DNA from: Mesorhizobium mediterraneum
GTDB taxonomy: Bacteria; Pseudomonadota; Alphaproteobacteria; Rhizobiales; Rhizobiaceae
DNA length: 33,163 bases
Assembly: GCF_002284565.1 (NCBI RefSeq)
Contig: NZ_NPKI01000009.1
Location: 1 to 33,163, forward strand
Direction of reading: 5' to 3'
Shown here: piece by piece, positions 29,680-33,163 of the stretch
Layout: every line of letters begins with the position of its first letter
Numbering within the stretch: position 1 is the stretch's first letter
The notes under the pieces: model-generated
Told to the model about the DNA's origin: nothing
The model's database searches: none
What the model saw: only the letters and a program-made list of their open reading frames with translations
Translations under genes and position numbers: made by a program

Positions 29680-30606
29680 ATGAAAAGCAAGCACGTGGCC
29701 GTCCTTCTGGGTGGATTCTCGTCCGAGCGGCCCGTGTCTCTGTCTTCAGGGAATGCCTGTGCCGATGCGCTCGAGAAGGAAGGCTACCAGGTCACTCGCG
29801 TCGACGTCTCGCGCGATGTCGGATCGGTGCTGGCCGAACTCAAGCCTGATGTTGCCTTCAATGCGCTGCACGGCCCTTTCGGCGAGGACGGCACCATCCA
29901 GGGCATCCTCGAATATCTTGCCATTCCCTACACCCATTCCGGCGTGCTCGCTTCGGCGCTGGCGATGAACAAGGAGCAGGCCAAGAAGATCGCCAAGTCT
30001 GTCGGCATCCCGGTTGCCGAATCGAAGGTGGTCAATCGCTTCGACATCCAGAACAAGCACCCGATGAAGGCGCCCTATGTCGTCAAGCCGGTCAATGAAG
30101 GGTCGAGCTTCGGCGTCGTCATCGTGCACGAAGGCCAGTCGCATCCGCCGCAGGTCATCGGTTCGTCCGACTGGAAGTATGGCGATACCGTCATGGTGGA
30201 GCGCTACGTGCACGGGCGTGAGTTGACCTGCGCGGTAATGGGCGACGTGGCTCTCGGCGTCTGTGAGATCATCCCGACCGGCCATTCCTTCTACGACTAT
30301 GATTCAAAATACGTCGCGGGCGGATCAAAACACGAATGCCCTGCAAAAATTTCACCGAATATTTACCAAAAAATACAGACACTGACGCTCAAGGCTCACC
30401 AAGCTATCGGCTGCCGGGGCGTGTCCCGGTCGGACTTCCGTTATGATGATCGACACTCCGAGAACGGCGAAATTGTCTGGCTCGAGATCAACACGCAGCC
30501 GGGCATGACGCCGACATCCTTGGTGCCTGAGATCGCCGCACAGGCGGGGCACTCGTTCGGCGATTTGTTGAGTTGGATGGTGGAGGACGCTTCGTGTCTG
30601 CGTTGA
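29680..30606 (+). CDS. ddl: Ddl, D-alanine--D-alanine ligase
   Basis: This 308-aa ATP-grasp enzyme makes the D-Ala-D-Ala dipeptide used by MurF. Signatures are [59 protein letters not shown], the omega-loop segment [17 protein letters not shown], and the Mg-binding [17 protein letters not shown]. The ATG has only a weak GGGAA ribosome site. A stretch of about 90 nt starting at 30301 is strikingly AT-rich, with many AAA, TCA, ATT and ATA codons unlike the rest of the cluster. The 3' end overlaps ftsQ by 13 nt. Confidence 0.96.
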   Translation: MKSKHVAVLLGGFSSERPVSLSSGNACADALEKEGYQVTRVDVSRDVGSVLAELKPDVAFNALHGPFGEDGTIQGILEYLAIPYTHSGVLASALAMNKEQAKKIAKSVGIPVAESKVVNRFDIQNKHPMKAPYVVKPVNEGSSFGVVIVHEGQSHPPQVIGSSDWKYGDTVMVERYVHGRELTCAVMGDVALGVCEIIPTGHSFYDYDSKYVAGGSKHECPAKISPNIYQKIQTLTLKAHQAIGCRGVSRSDFRYDDRHSENGEIVWLEINTQPGMTPTSLVPEIAAQAGHSFGDLLSWMVEDASCLR

Positions 30607-31535
30607 GGTGGGGACAGGGCAAGGGGAAGGGCGCGGCCGGGCCGACGCTGTTCGGTGTGTCGTTGTCGTTCGACCATTTCGTGCTGCCGCGTCTGCTTCG
30701 CCGGCCGGTGCGCGTGCTGGCGCGTCTGGGCGAGGACGACTTCGAGGTGCCGCCGTTTTCCGCGGCCATCCTGTCGGCGGCGCTGCTCGTATCGGGCAGT
30801 GCCTATGGCGCCTATCTCGGCGGACATGTCGACGGCATCGTCCAGGGCATCACCGCCCGCACCGGGTTTGCCGTCGACCAGATCAAGGTCGTTGGCAACC
30901 GCGCAACCTCAGAGATCGACATTCTCGACAGGATGCAGCTCGATGGCTGGACGTCGCTGATCGGCTTCGATGTCGAAGCCGCGCGGGAGCGCATAGCCAC
31001 GCTGCCCTGGGTCGAGGTTGCGGCGGTGCGCAAAGTCTATCCGCACACGCTGGAGGTGCGCATCGAGGAGCGAGAGCCTTTCGCGCTCTGGCAGCAGGGC
31101 AGCGAGCTTTCCGTCATCGAGCGGTCCGGCGCCGTGATCGCGCCATTCTCCGGCGGCAAGCAGGCGCTGCTGCCGCTGATCGTCGGCACCGGCGCGCCGG
31201 CCAAGGCGCCGGATTTCCTGGCCAGGATCAAAAAGTATCCAGAGCTTGCCGCGCGGGTCAAAGGCTATATCCGCATCGGCGAACGGCGTTGGGACCTGAA
31301 GCTGGAGAACGGCATCACGGTCAAGCTTCCCGAGGATGGCGAGGACCAGGCGATCGCCGATCTGGTCAGGATGGACCACGAGAACGGGCTGCTGACGCGC
31401 GACATCGCCGCCGTCGACATGCGCCTTTCCGATCGCCTCGTCGTCCAGCTGACGCCGGAGGCGGCGACGCAGCGCCAGGCCGCGCTCAACGAAAAGCCGA
31501 AAATGCCGAAGCGCAAGGCGGAGGCGAAAATATGA
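30594..31535 (+). CDS. ftsQ: FtsQ, divisome assembly protein
   Basis: This 313-aa bitopic protein has a basic cytoplasmic N-terminus, a membrane segment at about 55-75, then a periplasmic POTRA domain (about 93-160, [20 protein letters not shown]) and a beta domain with [20 protein letters not shown] and [13 protein letters not shown]. FtsQ links early and late division proteins through the FtsQBL complex. The start is GTG at 30594, with GGAGG about 8 nt upstream inside the ddl end. The C-terminus is Lys-rich, and the stop overlaps ftsA by 4 nt. Confidence 0.93.
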   Translation: MSALRWGQGKGKGAAGPTLFGVSLSFDHFVLPRLLRRPVRVLARLGEDDFEVPPFSAAILSAALLVSGSAYGAYLGGHVDGIVQGITARTGFAVDQIKVVGNRATSEIDILDRMQLDGWTSLIGFDVEAARERIATLPWVEVAAVRKVYPHTLEVRIEEREPFALWQQGSELSVIERSGAVIAPFSGGKQALLPLIVGTGAPAKAPDFLARIKKYPELAARVKGYIRIGERRWDLKLENGITVKLPEDGEDQAIADLVRMDHENGLLTRDIAAVDMRLSDRLVVQLTPEAATQRQAALNEKPKMPKRKAEAKI

Positions 31536-32839
31536 GCTGGCTTGGCGGCAACAGCGATGCCTCGTCGCGCCGATCCGGCATCATGACGGTGCTGGATGTC
31601 GGCTCGAGCAAGGTCTGCTGCGTGGTGGCCAAGCTCAAGCCACGCGAGGACGGCAATCTGCTGCGCGGGCGCTCGCATCGCATCCAGGTGATCGGCATCG
31701 GCCACCAGAAATCGCAAGGTGTGAAGTCGGGCGTCGTCATCGATCTCGACAGGGCCGAGCACGCCATCCGCCTCGCCGTCGACGCCGCCGAGCGCATGGC
31801 CGGCCTGACCGTCGATTCACTGATCGTCAACATGACGGCCGGCCGGCTGAAGAGCGAGAGCTTCTCGGCAACCATCAACCTCGGCGGCCATGAGGCCGAC
31901 GAGGCCGACATCAAGCGCGTGCTTGCCGCCGGCGCCAAGCAGGCGCTGCGGGCCGAGCGCGAGGTGATCCATTCGCTTCCCGTCGGCTTTTCACTGGATG
32001 CCGAGCGCGGCGTGCGTGATCCGCGCGGCATGGTTGGCGACCAGCTCGGCGTCGACATGCATGTGCTGACGGGTGACGCGGCGCCCTTGCGCAATCTGGA
32101 GCTTTGCATCAACCGTTCGCACCTGTCGGTCGAGCGCATGGTGGCGACGCCCTATGCCAGCGGGCTTGCCGCACTGGTCGACGACGAACTCGAAATGGGC
32201 GCAGCCTGCATTGACATGGGTGGCGGCACCACGACGATCTCGGTCTTTTCGGAAGGCAAGTTCGTCCATGGCGACGCCATCGCCATCGGCGGCAACCACG
32301 TCACACTGGACATGGCCAAGGGCCTGTCGACCTCGCTCGACGCCGCCGAGAGGCTGAAAGTGATGCATGGCTCGGCGCTGCCCGGCAGTGCCGACGACCG
32401 CGATCTGGTCTCGATACAGCCGATCGGCGAGGATGGCGAGATGCCGCTGCAGATACCGCGTTCGGTGATGACGCGCATCATCCGGGCGCGCATCGACGAG
32501 ACGCTCGAACTGTTGCGTGATCGGCTGAACAGATCCGGCTACGGCAATGCCGTCGGCAAGCGCGTCGTGCTGACCGGCGGTGCCAGCCAGCTTTCCGGCC
32601 TGCCCGAGGCGGCGCGCCGCATTCTCGGACGCAATGTGCGCATTGGCCGTCCGCTCGGCGTGGCGGGGCTGCCCGAGGCGGCCAAGGGGCCGGCTTTCTC
32701 GACGCCGGTCGGGCTTTTGATCTATCCGCAGATGGCGAATTTCGAGAGCCATCCGGCGAAAGGAATTTCTGGTCTCAGGATGACCGGGACGGGCGGAAAA
32801 CTGCATCGAATGAGTCAGTGGTTGAGAGACAGTTTTTAA
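31532..32839 (+). CDS. ftsA: FtsA, actin-like membrane tether for FtsZ
   Basis: This 435-aa actin-fold ATPase anchors FtsZ filaments to the membrane and recruits later division proteins. Visible parts are phosphate 1 VLDVGSSKVCCVVAKL, the SHS2/1C region with GVKSGVVIDLDRAEHAI, phosphate 2 CIDMGGGTTTISVF, the adenosine motif VVLTGGASQLSGLPEAA, and a C-terminal amphipathic membrane-targeting helix HRMSQWLRDSF. The ATG at 31532 overlaps the ftsQ stop; the frame is open upstream but out of register with ftsQ. A 67-nt gap with GGAG ahead of the next ATG leads to ftsZ. Confidence 0.96.
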   Translation: MSWLGGNSDASSRRSGIMTVLDVGSSKVCCVVAKLKPREDGNLLRGRSHRIQVIGIGHQKSQGVKSGVVIDLDRAEHAIRLAVDAAERMAGLTVDSLIVNMTAGRLKSESFSATINLGGHEADEADIKRVLAAGAKQALRAEREVIHSLPVGFSLDAERGVRDPRGMVGDQLGVDMHVLTGDAAPLRNLELCINRSHLSVERMVATPYASGLAALVDDELEMGAACIDMGGGTTTISVFSEGKFVHGDAIAIGGNHVTLDMAKGLSTSLDAAERLKVMHGSALPGSADDRDLVSIQPIGEDGEMPLQIPRSVMTRIIRARIDETLELLRDRLNRSGYGNAVGKRVVLTGGASQLSGLPEAARRILGRNVRIGRPLGVAGLPEAAKGPAFSTPVGLLIYPQMANFESHPAKGISGLRMTGTGGKLHRMSQWLRDSF

Positions 32840-32906
32840 ATTGACGGGGACAGCCCCATAGGCGGCCGCGGCGGCGAAGCGGCGGGAAAGGCAAAGGACG
32901 GAGACA

Positions 32907-33163
32907 ATGACCATCAATCTGCAGAAGCCGGACATCACCGAGCTCAAGCCGCGTATCACCGTGTTCGGTGTCGGCGGCGGCGGCGGCAATGCCGTCAACA
33001 ACATGATCACCGCCGGCTTGCGCGGCGTCGAGTTCGTGGTGGCCAATACCGACGCACAGGCGCTGACCATGTCCAAGGCGGATCGCCTGATCCAGCTCGG
33101 CGCGCATGTCACCGAGGGCCTGGGTGCGGGATCGCAACCGGAAGTCGGCCGCGCGGCGGCGGA
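32907..33163 (+). CDS. ftsZ: FtsZ, tubulin-like division GTPase (5' part, cut by window end)
   Basis: Only the first 85 codons are in the window. After a short N-terminal peptide ([17 protein letters not shown]) comes the nucleotide-binding start [16 protein letters not shown], then [10 protein letters not shown] and the [19 protein letters not shown] region, all invariant FtsZ blocks. FtsZ polymerises with GTP into the division ring. The ATG at 32907 has GGAG at about 5 nt. The gene continues beyond 33163. Confidence 0.97.
   Translation, partial: MTINLQKPDITELKPRITVFGVGGGGGNAVNNMITAGLRGVEFVVANTDAQALTMSKADRLIQLGAHVTEGLGAGSQPEVGRAAA

Noticed and set aside
30608..31531. Upstream extension of the ftsA reading frame across ftsQ
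   Set aside because: It is an out-of-frame shadow of ftsQ with low-complexity Arg/Ala-rich translation; FtsA begins at 31532.

Overview
The window looks like a chromosomal segment of a rhizobial alphaproteobacterium, most likely Mesorhizobium or a close Phyllobacteriaceae relative. This rests on the high GC content, the rhizobial-type palindromic mosaic repeats, the betaine-lipid genes btaA/btaB under a Pho box, and an alphaproteobacterial division and cell wall (dcw) cluster with murB between murC and ddl. The genus is inferred from family knowledge, not from a database search.

Left part (1-5848). A RIME-like intergenic palindromic element lies at the left edge. It is followed by two minus-strand peptidoglycan hydrolases (a GH25 lysozyme-like lipoprotein, then an MltB-type lytic transglycosylase). 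A divergent membrane-anchored serine hydrolase converges on btaB/btaA, whose products convert diacylglycerol to the phosphorus-free betaine lipid DGTS. A good PhoB box sits just upstream of btaA.

Middle part (5849-15270). A fused HyuA/HyuB-type 5-oxoprolinase carries two palindromic mosaic elements embedded in its reading frame. Then come a small lipoprotein, a TerB/J-domain co-chaperone coupled to an AmpD-like amidase, a soluble lytic transglycosylase with a lysine-rich repeat linker, the RNase P RNA gene (rnpB), a ParD/ParE toxin-antitoxin pair, and a cystathionine gamma-lyase-like PLP enzyme divergent from the dcw cluster.

Right part (15271-33163). The dcw cluster runs without interruption on the plus strand: mraZ, rsmH, ftsL, ftsI, murE, murF, mraY, murD, ftsW, murG, murC, murB, ddl, ftsQ, ftsA and the 5' end of ftsZ. 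Most junctions overlap by 1-13 nt, which implies translational coupling. It makes lipid II (murE-murG and mraY, with murB/murC and ddl feeding precursors) and builds the divisome (ftsL, ftsI, ftsW, ftsQ, ftsA, ftsZ). The mraZ promoter carries 10-bp-spaced CCCA repeats (TGGG on the other strand) that match the MraZ operator. The only sizeable gap inside the cluster, murB-ddl, contains seven GANTC sites in 171 bp, which suggests CcrM-linked cell-cycle control of ddl-ftsQ-ftsA-ftsZ.

The most unusual observation is the pair of palindromic elements inside the 5-oxoprolinase gene. They lie in the same orientation and same reading frame, and their shared hairpin carries compensatory base changes. 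This resembles the protein-embedded palindromic elements described in Rickettsia.
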